Shown here: in pieces, positions 8,691 to 18,156 of the stretch
Position numbering within the stretch: position 1 is the first letter of the stretch
Layout of the letters: every line of letters starts with the position of its first letter
NCBI GenBank assembly: GCA_019635795.1
Contig: JAHBYV010000014.1
Coordinates: 29,899 to 93,898, forward strand
Length of the DNA stretch: 64,000 nucleotides
Source of the DNA: Rhizobiaceae bacterium
GTDB taxonomy: Bacteria > Pseudomonadota > Alphaproteobacteria > Rhizobiales > Rhizobiaceae
Reading direction: 5' to 3'
The notes under the pieces: model-generated
Seen by the model: the letters and a program-made list of their open reading frames with translations, nothing else
Told to the model about the DNA's origin: nothing
Databases searched by the model: none
Translations under genes and position numbers: made by a program

Positions 8691-9661
8691 GCAGCATACT
8701 CGGCGGGAGCCAGCATCCCCGCATCTCTGCTCGCTTTCTCGAAAACAGAGTTCCGTAATTCGAAAGTATCGTATCCGAATCCATTTCGAAAAAGGTCGTC
8801 TAGCCGCATCGGATCAATGCCAAAATGCTCTGCTATTCGGCCGATAGTACGGGTCTCACTCGAATCAGCTATCGCGGAATGGCACCGTCGCAATCGTTGA
8901 CTTGCTATATAGGTTGCAACTCCCCCATATGCTTCGAACAATGTGTATAGTTGCCTGCGCGATACCCCCAGCCAGCTTTGTATCGATTCAGCGCTCAGTC
9001 CTGGTGACGCTATGCGCTCATCTATGAAGCGCTTGGCCATCTCAAGTCGGCCCCTACCTGTTTGCCCTCGAACGCTCTGATTTTCCTCTCCTATCCGCAT
9101 GATGCAGGACCGGATAAGTTGGTGCGTAGCCGCTTCGATCACAGATGAGTCGTTTGGTTGCAAATTTGGTAGATGATGCCAAAGCGACTCCAGATAAGCA
9201 AGCAGAAGTGTCCCTGCCGGAAATTCGGCGCGCCCCGCACATGCAGCTTCGAGCTGAGTTTCCAGTCCCGCGAAAGCGGTTCGCGGAAAACCGATCAATA
9301 GAGTTTGTTCATTCAGGGCACTGCTTATCACGGGGCAGGAAGCCATCTGAACACGTACTTTGCCTCGAACCTCACCGCGATCAATCACGTCTGGCGGCGT
9401 TGTAACATCTCGTTGATATACAACTAGCCAACCTTGTTGAATCTCGGTTGAAGTGCTTCTATCGAAACATTCTAAAGCTCCTCCAGCTCGTCCACGCTGG
9501 AAAAAAAGGCCCCCAATCCAAAATGGGCCGTAGCAGTCGTCGCTAGTCAGAGACATCCCGGAATTCGTAGGCTTGGCAACCGACTTCAGCGGAAATTCTT
9601 GCTCACAGACAAACCTGTTTCCGCAAATCGATGCACGCGCACAACCAATATTTCCACGCAT
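8687..9661 (-). CDS. AraC-family transcriptional regulator (second of a pair)
   Basis: About 325 residues from the ATG at 9661, chosen because GGGAG lies nine bases before it; an in-frame ATG at 9709 is possible. The C-terminal HTH region is divergent: the first HTH is clear (AESIQSWLGVSRRQLYTLFEAYGGVATYI), and the second (IGRIAEHFGIDPMRLDDLFRNGFGYD) lacks the usual S-x-F-x-R-x-F pattern, so DNA binding by the second half may be altered. The overall plan matches the neighbouring AraC protein, suggesting an old duplication. It is the first gene of the two-gene regulator operon. Confidence 0.85.
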   Translation of the reverse strand: MRGNIGCARASICGNRFVCEQEFPLKSVAKPTNSGMSLTSDDCYGPFWIGGLFFQRGRAGGALECFDRSTSTEIQQGWLVVYQRDVTTPPDVIDRGEVRGKVRVQMASCPVISSALNEQTLLIGFPRTAFAGLETQLEAACAGRAEFPAGTLLLAYLESLWHHLPNLQPNDSSVIEAATHQLIRSCIMRIGEENQSVRGQTGRGRLEMAKRFIDERIASPGLSAESIQSWLGVSRRQLYTLFEAYGGVATYIASQRLRRCHSAIADSSETRTIGRIAEHFGIDPMRLDDLFRNGFGYDTFELRNSVFEKASRDAGMLAPAEYAA

Positions 9662-10410
9662 CAATACAAACTCCCGGCAACCTGACTTGAGCAATGCACC
9701 CAACCACATCGCACCGCCCGAAATGAGCAGTCCTCATGCGGAAGCAGTGCAGATCGCGCCGACATAACCTGACCTTTAAGGTGAGATGGTAGAGATTTAT
9801 CCCAATGCAATTATGTATATTAGCATGACTTAATTCGTCAACAATTTTTCGCGCTTTGCTTACCCAAGCTTGTCACGCGACAAGGATGGCGGGCGCTGGC
9901 ACCATGTCTACCACGCGAAATGTATTTCACAAATGCCTGATAGGCGTATTGACCTGCATCAAACAACACCCGCCTTCGCAACATGAATGCAAGTCTTTTG
10001 AAGACACCAGCATGTCTGGAGGCAAGTATTAATTGAGAATTGCCCGCCCAAAAGGATGCCAAACCACCGCAACAGACCACTTCTGTCCCGAAATAGAAGC
10101 GGAGCCTACAGGTGGCGGCCGTAGGCTCCTAACAGCCTGCCGAGACGGTTGTGCGGAGTAAGGTGGCAAGCTGTAATGATGATTGTTTCGCAAGATCACG
10201 GTGCGAAATTCATGTCATTTGATTACAAAATATACAATTAGAACGATAGTCGAAGATAATCCTTAATAATTTACAGTTGTTGCAATGTCATATTGATGCC
10301 GGAAACAGAGCAATAACGGACCGTAACGCCCAAGAAAACCACGTGATTTGCGCAACATGTCCGTCGCGTATAAACAGCGACGCAAATCATCACATCGAGA
10401 AGGTATATCC
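9662..10410. other. Gene-poor interval of about 750 bp between the regulators and the polysaccharide locus
   Basis: No convincing gene. A minus-strand open frame at 9838-10080 has no recognisable domain and no good ribosome site. The interval is AT-rich near 9780-9840 and 10190-10270 and should hold the promoters for the AraC pair and for the aminotransferase operon. One perfect hairpin is at 10101-10129. Just before the aminotransferase, CGTCGC and GCGACG form an inverted pair around nine bases at 10362-10382. Confidence 0.6.
10101..10129. repeat. Perfect 9-bp stem hairpin (GGAGCCTAC / GTAGGCTCC)
   Basis: Inverted repeat with an 11-base G/C-rich loop, isolated in the 750-bp gene-poor interval. 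There is no T-run on either side, so it is not a standard intrinsic terminator. It could be a relic of a former 3' end or part of an untranslated RNA; neither can be decided from the sequence. Confidence 0.5.
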
Positions 10411-11523
10411 ATGCAGTTCATTGATCTGGCAGCCCAGCAAGCGCGCCTGCGCCCGCAACTCGACCGCGCAATTGCTCGCGTGTTGGACGAGGGCCAATAT
10501 GTGATGGGGCCGGACGTTGCCCGCTTTGAGAAGCAACTGGCCGAATTCTGCGGCGCAAAGCACTGCTTGTCTTGCGCCAATGGAACAGATGCACTGCAGC
10601 TTGCTCTTATGGCTCTTGGTGTGGGCAACGGTGACGCTGTTTTTGTGCCGTCTTTCACCTTCGCCGCAACTGCAGAGATCGCTCCGCTGGTCAACGCAAC
10701 GCCGGTATTCGTCGATGTTCTGCCAGACACGTTCAACATGGACCCGGAGAGCCTCAAGCGCGCAATTGCACAGGCAAAGGATGACGGCTTGCGCCCAGCG
10801 GTGGTCATTCCTGTCGATTTATTCGGCCTTGCCGCTGACTACAATGCGATTGAGGCTATCTGCCGTGAAAACAACCTTCGCCTCGTAGGTGACAGCGCAC
10901 AGGGTTTTGGCGCCAGCTATCATGGCCGCATCACCGGGTCGATAGGCGACATTGCCACGACATCCTTCTTCCCCGCCAAGCCGTTGGGTTGCTATGGCGA
11001 TGGCGGCGCAACTTTCACTAACGATGATGAGCTTGCAGCTCTGATCGACTCCTATCGCGTGCATGGCAAAGGTCATCATAAATACTTCAATGATCGCGTC
11101 GGCCTGAACAGCCGCCTCGACACGCTGCAAGCTGCCATTCTGATCGAAAAGCTTGCGATTTATGGTGAAGAACTCGAAGCGCGCCAGCGCGTTGCCGATC
11201 GCTACAACGCAGGCCTTTCGAACCGTTACCAAACGCCTTACATTCCTGAAGGACAGACCAGCGTCTGGGCGCAATATACGCTGAAGACCGGCTCCAAGGC
11301 TGAGCGTGATGGGCTTATGGAAAGGGCAAAGGCCGCAGGCATTCCTACTGTCATTTACTATCCGATGCCGCTTCACCAGCAAAAGGCTTACAAGGATTTC
11401 CCCCGCGATCCAAAAGGCCTGACCATAAGCGAAGATCTGTCCCAGCGCGTTGTCAGCCTGCCTATGCATCCTTACCTCGACCGCGAGACGCAGGACCGCA
11501 TCATTGAAGTCGTCGCCGGTTAA
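10411..11523 (+). CDS. wbpE: UDP-3-keto-GlcNAcA aminotransferase, WbpE/WlbC type
   Basis: DegT/DnrJ/EryC1/StrS-family PLP aminotransferase, 370 residues. ATG at 10411 follows GAGAAGG by eight bases; the longer upstream frame lacks this. The PLP lysine is Lys190 in SFFPAKPLGCYGDGG, with Asp161 and Gln164 in DSAQGFG contacting the cofactor. The start MQFIDLAAQQ is typical of the WbpE/WlbC subgroup. With WbpA, B, D and I homologues nearby, the expected reaction is glutamate-dependent amination of UDP-2-acetamido-3-keto-glucuronate. It is first in a two-gene operon, 13 bases before the epimerase, and convergent with the rest of the pathway. Confidence 0.92.
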   Translation: MQFIDLAAQQARLRPQLDRAIARVLDEGQYVMGPDVARFEKQLAEFCGAKHCLSCANGTDALQLALMALGVGNGDAVFVPSFTFAATAEIAPLVNATPVFVDVLPDTFNMDPESLKRAIAQAKDDGLRPAVVIPVDLFGLAADYNAIEAICRENNLRLVGDSAQGFGASYHGRITGSIGDIATTSFFPAKPLGCYGDGGATFTNDDELAALIDSYRVHGKGHHKYFNDRVGLNSRLDTLQAAILIEKLAIYGEELEARQRVADRYNAGLSNRYQTPYIPEGQTSVWAQYTLKTGSKAERDGLMERAKAAGIPTVIYYPMPLHQQKAYKDFPRDPKGLTISEDLSQRVVSLPMHPYLDRETQDRIIEVVAG

Positions 11524-11536
11524 TCGCGGCAGCTCG

Positions 11537-12616
11537 ATGAAGATTCTGACGGTTATCGGCGCGCGCCCGCAATTCATCAAGGCAATTGCCTTATCTGTCG
11601 CGGCCGCTCGCTCTGGCGACGTGGAGGAAATTCTCCTCCACACAGGCCAGCACTATGACGACAACATGTCCGAGGTATTTTTCCGCGACCTCGGGCTACC
11701 CCAGCCCAAATATCGCTTTAACATTGGCGGCGGTTCACATGGCGAAATGACAGGCAAGCAGCTCATCGCCATCGAAGAAGCGCTCGTTCAAGAAAAGCCG
11801 GATGTTCTGCTGGTCTATGGCGACACCAATTCCACGCTCGCCGGCGCACTGGCAGCCGCCAAAATGCACATTCCCGTTGCGCATGTCGAAGCGGGGTTGC
11901 GTTCATTCAACAAGCGGATGCCGGAAGAGCTGAACCGGATTCTCACCGACCACGTGTCGCGCTGGCTGTTTGCTCCAACACAGACGGCCGTCGATAATCT
12001 CAAGCGAGAAGCTGTCAGCGGCGCAGAAGTTCACCTCGTTGGTGACGTTATGTACGATGTGGCGAAACTGTTCATCGACAATCCGCGCCACCGTACCGCT
12101 ATAGCTGAAACGCTGGGCGTCCAGCGTGGGAAGTACGCGGTTGCAACAATCCACAGGCAGGAGAATACAGACGTTCCCGAACGGCTTCTTGCCATTCTCG
12201 GTGCTCTTGCAGAACACACGAAACATCAACCTGTTATTTTGCCGATCCATCCGCGAACGGCAAAGATGGTGCGTCAGAATCCGCAGGCGGATGCATTGCT
12301 TTCTCAGATCACGACGATCGATCCAGTCGGCTTTTTCGACATGGCCACGCTTCTGTCTGGTGCGGCTTTAGCGATAACGGATTCGGGCGGATTGCAGAAA
12401 GAAGCCTATTTCCATCGCGTGCCATGCGTTACCGTGCGCGATGAAACGGAGTGGGTGGAGCTGATTGATATGGGCTGGAACCGCTTGCCGGAAAAACTGG
12501 AGAAGGATTCCATCCTGTCTGCAATTACGCAGGCCCGTATCCCCGAAGGGCCGGACCCTGCACCTTATGGGCAGGGCAATGCCGCGGACGAGATATTGAA
12601 GGTTTTGCGGGGCTAG
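11537..12616 (+). CDS. wbpI: Non-hydrolysing UDP-sugar 2-epimerase, WecB/WbpI type
   Basis: 359 residues; ATG at 11537 chosen because MKILTVIGARPQF is the conserved start of WecB-like epimerases. Expected active-site residues are seen: Asp96 (GDTNST), Glu118 (HVEAGLRS), Glu131 (MPEELNR) and His206 (IHRQEN). WecB converts UDP-GlcNAc to UDP-ManNAc. In a locus with WbpA/B/E/D the WbpI role is more likely: C2 epimerisation of UDP-GlcNAc3NAcA to UDP-ManNAc3NAcA. A WecB role cannot be excluded by motif alone. The stop codon TAG lies in the loop of the hairpin at 12605-12626. Confidence 0.9.
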   Translation: MKILTVIGARPQFIKAIALSVAAARSGDVEEILLHTGQHYDDNMSEVFFRDLGLPQPKYRFNIGGGSHGEMTGKQLIAIEEALVQEKPDVLLVYGDTNSTLAGALAAAKMHIPVAHVEAGLRSFNKRMPEELNRILTDHVSRWLFAPTQTAVDNLKREAVSGAEVHLVGDVMYDVAKLFIDNPRHRTAIAETLGVQRGKYAVATIHRQENTDVPERLLAILGALAEHTKHQPVILPIHPRTAKMVRQNPQADALLSQITTIDPVGFFDMATLLSGAALAITDSGGLQKEAYFHRVPCVTVRDETEWVELIDMGWNRLPEKLEKDSILSAITQARIPEGPDPAPYGQGNAADEILKVLRG

Positions 12617-12626
12617 CGCCCCGCAA
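12605..12626. terminator. Hairpin between two convergent operons, containing a stop codon
   Basis: TTGCGGGGC and GCCCCGCAA form a 9-bp stem around TAGC. The TAG of the epimerase gene is in the loop. The stop of the opposing acetyltransferase gene starts at the next base after the stem. There is no long T-run, so termination strength is uncertain, but its position at a convergent junction suits a bidirectional terminator. Confidence 0.6.
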
Positions 12627-13202
12627 TCATGCGGCGGCCGATTTCAGCAATAGCCGTCCGTCTACTTCTTCATATTGCTCGCCGGTGCGCGGGCAAGCAA
12701 GTGTGTCGTCAAGAATTTCACCAGCCCGCGATACCCAACCTATGCGGCGGGCTGGAACGCCTACCATAAGCGCGAATTCCGGCACATCCTTGGTCACGAC
12801 AGCCCCGGCCCCGATGGTGCAATAAGCACCAAGCTCGTTGCCGCAAACAATGGTTGCATTCGCACCAATCGTTGCGCCGCGCCTCACCTTCGTAAGCCGA
12901 TATTCATTCTTGCGCTCAACCTCCGAGCGCGGGTTGAGCACGTTCGTGAATACACAGGACGGGCCGCAGAACACCCCATCCTCAAGCTCAACGCCCTTAT
13001 AGAGGGCAACATTGTTCTGGATCTTGCAATTGTCTCCAACAGAAACGTCTGGCCCGATCATGACGTTCTGTCCAATCGAGCAATTTTCACCAATGCGAGT
13101 TCCAGGCAGTAGATGGACGAAATGCCAGACTTTCGTGCCGTTACCGATCTCCACATTATCGTCGACATAGGCACTCTCGTGAACAAACACCTTGGCGTTC
13201 AT
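12627..13202 (-). CDS. wbpD: UDP-GlcNAc3NA N-acetyltransferase, WbpD/WlbB type
   Basis: Left-handed beta-helix acyltransferase of 191 residues. Hexapeptide repeats run from about residue 8 to 155 (for example [26 protein letters not shown]). An extended loop follows [11 protein letters not shown], as in WbpD/WlbB trimers, and the end is a short C-terminal helix-rich tail. The expected reaction is acetyl-CoA-dependent acetylation of the 3-amino group of UDP-GlcNAc3NA. ATG with an AGGA site upstream. It lies three bases after the dehydrogenase gene at 13206-14198 and is last in the minus-strand polysaccharide operon. Confidence 0.93.
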   Translation of the reverse strand: MNAKVFVHESAYVDDNVEIGNGTKVWHFVHLLPGTRIGENCSIGQNVMIGPDVSVGDNCKIQNNVALYKGVELEDGVFCGPSCVFTNVLNPRSEVERKNEYRLTKVRRGATIGANATIVCGNELGAYCTIGAGAVVTKDVPEFALMVGVPARRIGWVSRAGEILDDTLACPRTGEQYEEVDGRLLLKSAAA

Positions 13203-13205
13203 GTG

Positions 13206-14198
13206 TTATCCTGCCTTCGCAGCGGTTTGGAGTTTGAGGTTCTCAGCCAGAGCCCTTTCGGCGCGGTCCAGCACACGCAGGACGCGTGTTCCTTCCGCGC
13301 CATCGGTTCGCGCGGTGGTCTTTCCATCGATGCAATCAGCAAAATGCTGGCATTCAGCCTTCAACGGCTCTGACCGGGCAACCGCAATCGGCACCGCGTC
13401 CGCCTTGGTCGGGAGAGGAACCGGCCCACTGGTATCAATGGTATGCGGATAGAGAAGAAGCTTCTGGTCCCAGTCGGCAAGGCTATCTTCAAAGACAGCC
13501 GACGCTTTCTCGCCGATGACAACGAGTTTCTGTTCCTTGAAAGGGTGCATCCAGCACGTTTGTACATGAGCCGAAACACCTTGCGGGAAATGCATCTGCA
13601 TCGTCACCATATCGGCCACACTTGGCGTGTATGCCACACTGCCTTGTGCGGAAACATGATGCGGCTCCTCGCCCACAAGGCCGAGGATCATGGATATATC
13701 ATGTGGCGCAAACGACCACAGCACATTTTCCTCACGTCGGAACTTCCCCAGCGATTGCCGATTAGAATAGACATATTGCAGGCGGCCCAATTCGCCAGCT
13801 TCAACCATTTGCCGAAGCTTGACGTAAATCGGGTGATACTGGAGCAAGTGTCCGACCACGAGGGTCAAGCCCGATCTTGCAGCCAGAGCGCACAATGCTT
13901 CCGCCTCGCCGACATTGATTGTCAGCGGCTTTTCAACAAAAACATGCTTGCCCGCATTGAGCGCCGCAGATGCCAGCTTGTAATGCAGTTCGGCAGGCGC
14001 CGCGATGGAAACGCCGTCAATGGCAGGATCATTGAGCACATCCTCGAAAGCAGCAGCCTTTACACTATGCGCCTTTGCGCCCGCCTCAGCTGAGGCTGGG
14101 TGGGGGTCCACAATCGCACCCAGCAAACCAAGCTCTGCGAAATTGCGAGCAATATTCTTGCCCCAATAGCCATATCCGATATGCGCAACAGTTGCCAT
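13206..14198 (-). CDS. wbpB: UDP-GlcNAcA 3-dehydrogenase, WbpB/WlbA type
   Basis: Gfo/Idh/MocA-family NAD-dependent oxidoreductase of 330 residues. The Rossmann start is IGYGYWGKNIARN at about 7-19, and the catalytic lysine lies in the EKP motif of HVFVEKPLT near residue 90. APHDIS carries the conserved His region in the C-terminal domain. GYWGKN plus the neighbours marks the WbpB/WlbA subgroup, which oxidises C3 of UDP-GlcNAcA before transamination. ATG is preceded by AAAAGGGAAC. It is separated by 48 bases from the upstream glycosyltransferase gene. Confidence 0.93.
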   Translation of the reverse strand: MATVAHIGYGYWGKNIARNFAELGLLGAIVDPHPASAEAGAKAHSVKAAAFEDVLNDPAIDGVSIAAPAELHYKLASAALNAGKHVFVEKPLTINVGEAEALCALAARSGLTLVVGHLLQYHPIYVKLRQMVEAGELGRLQYVYSNRQSLGKFRREENVLWSFAPHDISMILGLVGEEPHHVSAQGSVAYTPSVADMVTMQMHFPQGVSAHVQTCWMHPFKEQKLVVIGEKASAVFEDSLADWDQKLLLYPHTIDTSGPVPLPTKADAVPIAVARSEPLKAECQHFADCIDGKTTARTDGAEGTRVLRVLDRAERALAENLKLQTAAKAG

Positions 14199-14246
14199 CT
14201 ACGTTCCCTTTTCCTGCCGCTCCTATGCGCCGCATGCCGAGCTATT

Positions 14247-15383
14247 TCAAGCCTGAAAGGCCAACTGCGGCGGGCCTACAATGTCCTTGTAGAGAGCGAT
14301 AAGCTTGGCTTCCTCAATGGCCCAATTGTATTTTTCCTTTACAGCCCGGCGACCGTTTTCCCCCATGCACCGAGTCATTTCAGGACTTGAGACAAGCGTG
14401 TCTATCGCTTCGGCAATCGCCTTGGGGTTATGTGGATCAACCAGCAGCCCGCAATCATTTCCTTCGACAATTTCCCGCCAAAGCGGAAAATCTGAAGCAA
14501 TGACCGGTACGCCTGCCGACATGTACTCAAACATCTTGTTCGGTTGTGCGTGGACATGATTTGGCGCGGGCAAGTATGTAACCAGCCCTGCTATCGACTT
14601 TCCGAGAATTTCGCGCACGGCATCGCGGTTTACCTGTCCAACTTCATCCACCGCATTCCAGCCCGGCTTTGCGACCATATCGGCACGCAGACTCGCCGGT
14701 CCGAAACTGCCTGCCAGAATGATACGGGCATCCGTCCGGGTCAGGGCCATGGCTTCGACCAATTCTGCTATACCCCGGATCGCAGAAATGCCCCCTACGT
14801 AGCAAACTGCCCTGGACCCTTCCGCTGCACGATCTGCGCTCACAAGCTCCCCTTCCAAAGGGAAGTTGTTTATATCGACTGTCCGGCGAACCCCAATTGC
14901 AGCAAACTTATGCGAAATGGAGGGAGTGGCACCCACCACTGCATCTATCTTGCGCGCCACGAAGCGCTCAACCTTGTCCGTCAAGCCGGCGATCAGTTTG
15001 CGCAGATAAGGTTGAATGTAAGGCTTGGTGAGGATCTGCGCAGGTAAATCCTCATGGGCGTCAAAAATAACTTTCTTGCCTTTGGCTTTCAGCGCCAGCG
15101 CCCAGAGCCAAAGCTCCGGGTCATGCAGATGGTAAATGTCACCATCGAGCGCCAAACCCGCCGAATAGACCTTAAAGGCACTTAATGCCATTCGTGAAAG
15201 GCGACCGCCGGATTTGCTGCCTGTATCCTTGATATGAACGCCCGACACCAGCGCATCGCCCAGCCCGTCCGCTACTACGAGATGGGTGTCATATCCGGCA
15301 GCGGCAAGACTGCAACATTCCTTGAGAAATATACGTATATCGCGCCTTTGATGCGCCGATGTCAGATGAATCACCCGTGTCAT
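14247..15383 (-). CDS. Glycosyltransferase, GT-B fold, family 4-like
   Basis: 378 residues with a two-domain GT-B plan. The N-terminal half binds the acceptor (DIYHLHDPELW near residue 85). The C-terminal half binds the nucleotide sugar with NKMFEYMSAGVPVIASDFP, the E-x7-E-like motif of GT4 enzymes. It is cytoplasmic or membrane associated and transfers one residue of the polysaccharide repeat unit. It is the only glycosyltransferase in the locus, so other transferases and the initiating phosphosugar transferase must be elsewhere. Its ATG overlaps the stop of the Wzy-like gene. Donor and acceptor are unknown. Confidence 0.9.
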   Translation of the reverse strand: MTRVIHLTSAHQRRDIRIFLKECCSLAAAGYDTHLVVADGLGDALVSGVHIKDTGSKSGGRLSRMALSAFKVYSAGLALDGDIYHLHDPELWLWALALKAKGKKVIFDAHEDLPAQILTKPYIQPYLRKLIAGLTDKVERFVARKIDAVVGATPSISHKFAAIGVRRTVDINNFPLEGELVSADRAAEGSRAVCYVGGISAIRGIAELVEAMALTRTDARIILAGSFGPASLRADMVAKPGWNAVDEVGQVNRDAVREILGKSIAGLVTYLPAPNHVHAQPNKMFEYMSAGVPVIASDFPLWREIVEGNDCGLLVDPHNPKAIAEAIDTLVSSPEMTRCMGENGRRAVKEKYNWAIEEAKLIALYKDIVGPPQLAFQA

Positions 15384-16762
15384 GATTTTGGCAGATGGCT
15401 CCGAATCGGGCGTGTATCTCGTTGCGGTTGCCCAGTCACAAACAGAAGCAACATGGTAGCAACCATTCCGTGCGTCACGAACATGGTTACGAAGTCAGTG
15501 GATGCAAACATGGTCAACATCTGTACCGAGACCATCGATGCTACAAAAGCAAATCCTTTCTGCCTGCCCATCGTGTTTAGAATTGCAATAACGAGGCCCA
15601 CACCAGCGGAATAGATCATGCAACCTGCAAACCCCAATTGCGCATAGCCGCTCCCCAAAAATCCGGTGTTGGCGCTGGTCTCCAACGAATTGTAGTACGC
15701 CTCTCCAATCAAAAAGGGCGCAGCCACGTCATATGCCGGCTCTATGAGCCCCAAAGTAAGCTTCGAACCTGACCACATATAGGGCGTGTTAGTTGAAAAG
15801 AACTCGACATATTGGGAATCGAGAAGAACAGGAACCATCAACGCGCGCCGGATAAAAAGACTCGCGTACCAGCTTGCGATTGATCCGCTGCTAACATTCG
15901 CAGCGTCCATGTAGACTATCGCAAAAACCCCTATCGCCACTACAACAAGCGTCCCTAGTTTTACTGCGTTAATGCTTCCGGCGCTTTGCAAGAATATATA
16001 AAGTGCGAGCGTAATGAACGGATAAAACAATATGCTTTTGTGATGCGACAGACCGAAAAGCACTACCGAAATCACAAAGAAGGCAAAAACCAGTATCCAC
16101 CTGCGATTTACTGCTGCAACGACTATGCCGAATGGTATCGCGGTCTTTGAAACAATCGGCATCAGGTAATTTAGCGCAGACCCGAAATTTTCCGCTGCGT
16201 CCCTACGAAAATCGTACACGGTAGAAAGATCCAGGCTGAAGAGGCGCGCGCTACCGCTACCAGCCATTGCCGCGACAGTCCCGAACGACAAAAGGAGTGC
16301 AATCAATGCAATCCTGCGAGATTCGATTCTCACTCGCGAACTGAATTCCAACGGTATAGCGCTGAATAAAATGACGAGGCCAAATGAGATGTAAACGGCC
16401 ATCGCGAACTCAACCGAAACATTCGCTTGCGCATAAAGAACGGCAGATGGGATCACCTTCAAGAGGAACAATAAGTGAACAAGGTAAGCTCGTACATTTC
16501 GAGCCCTTGGCAAGATCAAAGAACATGCAATCACCAAAAGAGCCTGCGACGTGCTTAGAGACTCCGGACGAGCGCTGAAGCCGTATCCTTCCCAAACAGG
16601 ATTCAGATAGGAGGAATATGCGAACGATAGCAGGTAGTAGTAGAGCAGGTAGATTATCGTGGACACTACTACACTTTCGTGCTGCCGTGTTCGCAAAGAC
16701 ATGCGTCCGGGAAGGCCATGAGTAGAAACGAAGTCGTTGTTCACTCTTGTGCCCTGGCGCAT
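15380..16762 (-). CDS. wzy: Wzy-like polysaccharide polymerase (O-antigen/EPS repeat-unit polymerase)
   Basis: 460-residue integral membrane protein with about 10-12 hydrophobic segments and a larger periplasmic loop between roughly residues 285 and 360, rich in Tyr, Ser and Asn (YASLFIRRALMVPVLLDSQY, NTPYMWSG). This layout fits Wzy polymerases, which are poorly conserved in sequence. The assignment rests on topology plus its place between a glycosyltransferase and a Wzx flippase. The ATG at 16762 overlaps the wzx gene by 22 bases; an ATG at 16702 would leave a gap instead. It would polymerise undecaprenyl-linked repeats at the periplasmic face. Confidence 0.8.
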   Translation of the reverse strand: MRQGTRVNNDFVSTHGLPGRMSLRTRQHESVVVSTIIYLLYYYLLSFAYSSYLNPVWEGYGFSARPESLSTSQALLVIACSLILPRARNVRAYLVHLLFLLKVIPSAVLYAQANVSVEFAMAVYISFGLVILFSAIPLEFSSRVRIESRRIALIALLLSFGTVAAMAGSGSARLFSLDLSTVYDFRRDAAENFGSALNYLMPIVSKTAIPFGIVVAAVNRRWILVFAFFVISVVLFGLSHHKSILFYPFITLALYIFLQSAGSINAVKLGTLVVVAIGVFAIVYMDAANVSSGSIASWYASLFIRRALMVPVLLDSQYVEFFSTNTPYMWSGSKLTLGLIEPAYDVAAPFLIGEAYYNSLETSANTGFLGSGYAQLGFAGCMIYSAGVGLVIAILNTMGRQKGFAFVASMVSVQMLTMFASTDFVTMFVTHGMVATMLLLFVTGQPQRDTRPIRSHLPKS

Positions 16763-18084
16763 GCAGCCGAGCCGATCTGCCGCCCCAGACTATCAGTGTC
16801 GATAAGTTTTGAAATTGAGAAGCGTCGCGCATGTGCGATAACCACCAGGCACGCTAACGAATAACCCGCTGCGTTGGCAATCGATAGAAAGACAATAGCG
16901 CTGAGTGCCGCCCCCTGCATGTAGCCAAGTAGAATTGCTATGGCTCGAATGACAAGCAACGAAAGCTGGATCACCAGATTGCGCGCTTGCGCCTCAGTGG
17001 CCAGCAGCATAGTCGATATAGATGAATAGATCAGTTGCGCGCAGGTTCCCAGGGCCATCCAGGCAATAAATGCTCCGGCCTCTCCCCAATCCGCACCAAA
17101 TACGAATGTCACGATGGGTTCGCCGAATAGGAACATCAGAAGTGTTGGAAGAGCTGCTACGCAGAACACGCCAAGCATGGCGCGCGTCGCCAACTTTCCG
17201 AGGTTGCCGCTTGCGACTCGGTCCGAGCTTTCTGATAAAATAACCTGACCCATTGCTTGAGATAAGAGGCTGGCAGGTGAGGCAAGCGCCCGATCTGCGA
17301 GCGCGTAATAGCCTGCTACCACAGGACCGAACAGTACCGGGAGCAATATCATAGGAAGCTGGGTGCTGATTGTGTTGAGAATTGAAGCCGCTGTATCGAT
17401 CTGAGGAAAGCGTTTGAAACGAACCGCGACCCGGCTCATGCGGCGAAGGATAGTTTTGGGACGCAGTTCACCTTTGCTGAAACGAATGGTCCTGGCGAGG
17501 CGTAAGGTTCCTGCAGAAAAGCCAAGAAGCTGGCCGACTATCAAGCCTGTGGCACCAAATCCGGCGAGCCCCAGACCAATCTGCGTTCCACCATTTGCGG
17601 CCGATTGTGCTATTCGCGTGTAGGCAATCGCCCCAAATTCGCGACGGCGAACCGACCACATACGAATGGAGCGATATGTACCTGCGCCGAGCAAAACGAC
17701 GGGCAGGAGCCATAAAACCTGAGCCAGATCAGGCAAATGCATAGCTCCGGCAATCTGCTCTGGAAAAAGCAGCACAGCACCTGCAGCGAAGCCAGCTATT
17801 AATGCATTCAACACCAGAGCAAGAACCACGATAGCCCGCGCGTCTCGTTCACGCTTTGCCAGCGGCACGGCAAACTCATAACGCAAGCTTGAGGCAACAA
17901 GCAGCACATTCAATATGCCGCTAAATGCGCCAAATACACCGAAATCCTCCGGTGAGCAAAGCCTTGTAACGATCGGCATCGCGGCGAGCAGCAATAATTG
18001 TCCTGCGACATTGGCCGAGACCAGCAATGCCACAGAACGGACGAGGCGATTGCTTTTAAGCCGCGCAAATGGGAACAGATTCAT
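16741..18084 (-). CDS. wzx: Wzx-like flippase (polysaccharide export, MATE/MVF superfamily)
   Basis: 447 residues with about 12 to 14 predicted membrane helices. The N-terminal pattern VNLLVSANVAGQ-like (here SVALLVSANVAGQLLLLAAMP) and the Arg/Glu-bearing first helices are typical of polysaccharide transporters. It moves lipid-linked repeat units across the inner membrane. It is placed between the UDP-GlcNAc dehydrogenase and the Wzy-like polymerase. The ribosome site is weak. The pair with Wzy indicates Wzx/Wzy-dependent assembly rather than an ABC export route. Confidence 0.87.
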   Translation of the reverse strand: MNLFPFARLKSNRLVRSVALLVSANVAGQLLLLAAMPIVTRLCSPEDFGVFGAFSGILNVLLVASSLRYEFAVPLAKRERDARAIVVLALVLNALIAGFAAGAVLLFPEQIAGAMHLPDLAQVLWLLPVVLLGAGTYRSIRMWSVRRREFGAIAYTRIAQSAANGGTQIGLGLAGFGATGLIVGQLLGFSAGTLRLARTIRFSKGELRPKTILRRMSRVAVRFKRFPQIDTAASILNTISTQLPMILLPVLFGPVVAGYYALADRALASPASLLSQAMGQVILSESSDRVASGNLGKLATRAMLGVFCVAALPTLLMFLFGEPIVTFVFGADWGEAGAFIAWMALGTCAQLIYSSISTMLLATEAQARNLVIQLSLLVIRAIAILLGYMQGAALSAIVFLSIANAAGYSLACLVVIAHARRFSISKLIDTDSLGRQIGSAACARAQE

Positions 18085-18156
18085 TCTTCAAGGTCCGGAC
18101 GCGACGGCCGACGCAGAACCGCAAACGCCGGCTGGTAATTGAACCCGGACCTGCGC

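Noticed and set aside
9838-10080. 80-residue minus-strand open frame
   Set aside because: No domain, no good ribosome site, and irregular composition. Treated as part of the gene-poor interval.
10819-11643. 274-residue minus-strand open frame opposite wbpE
   Set aside because: Shadow of the aminotransferase gene, without motifs.
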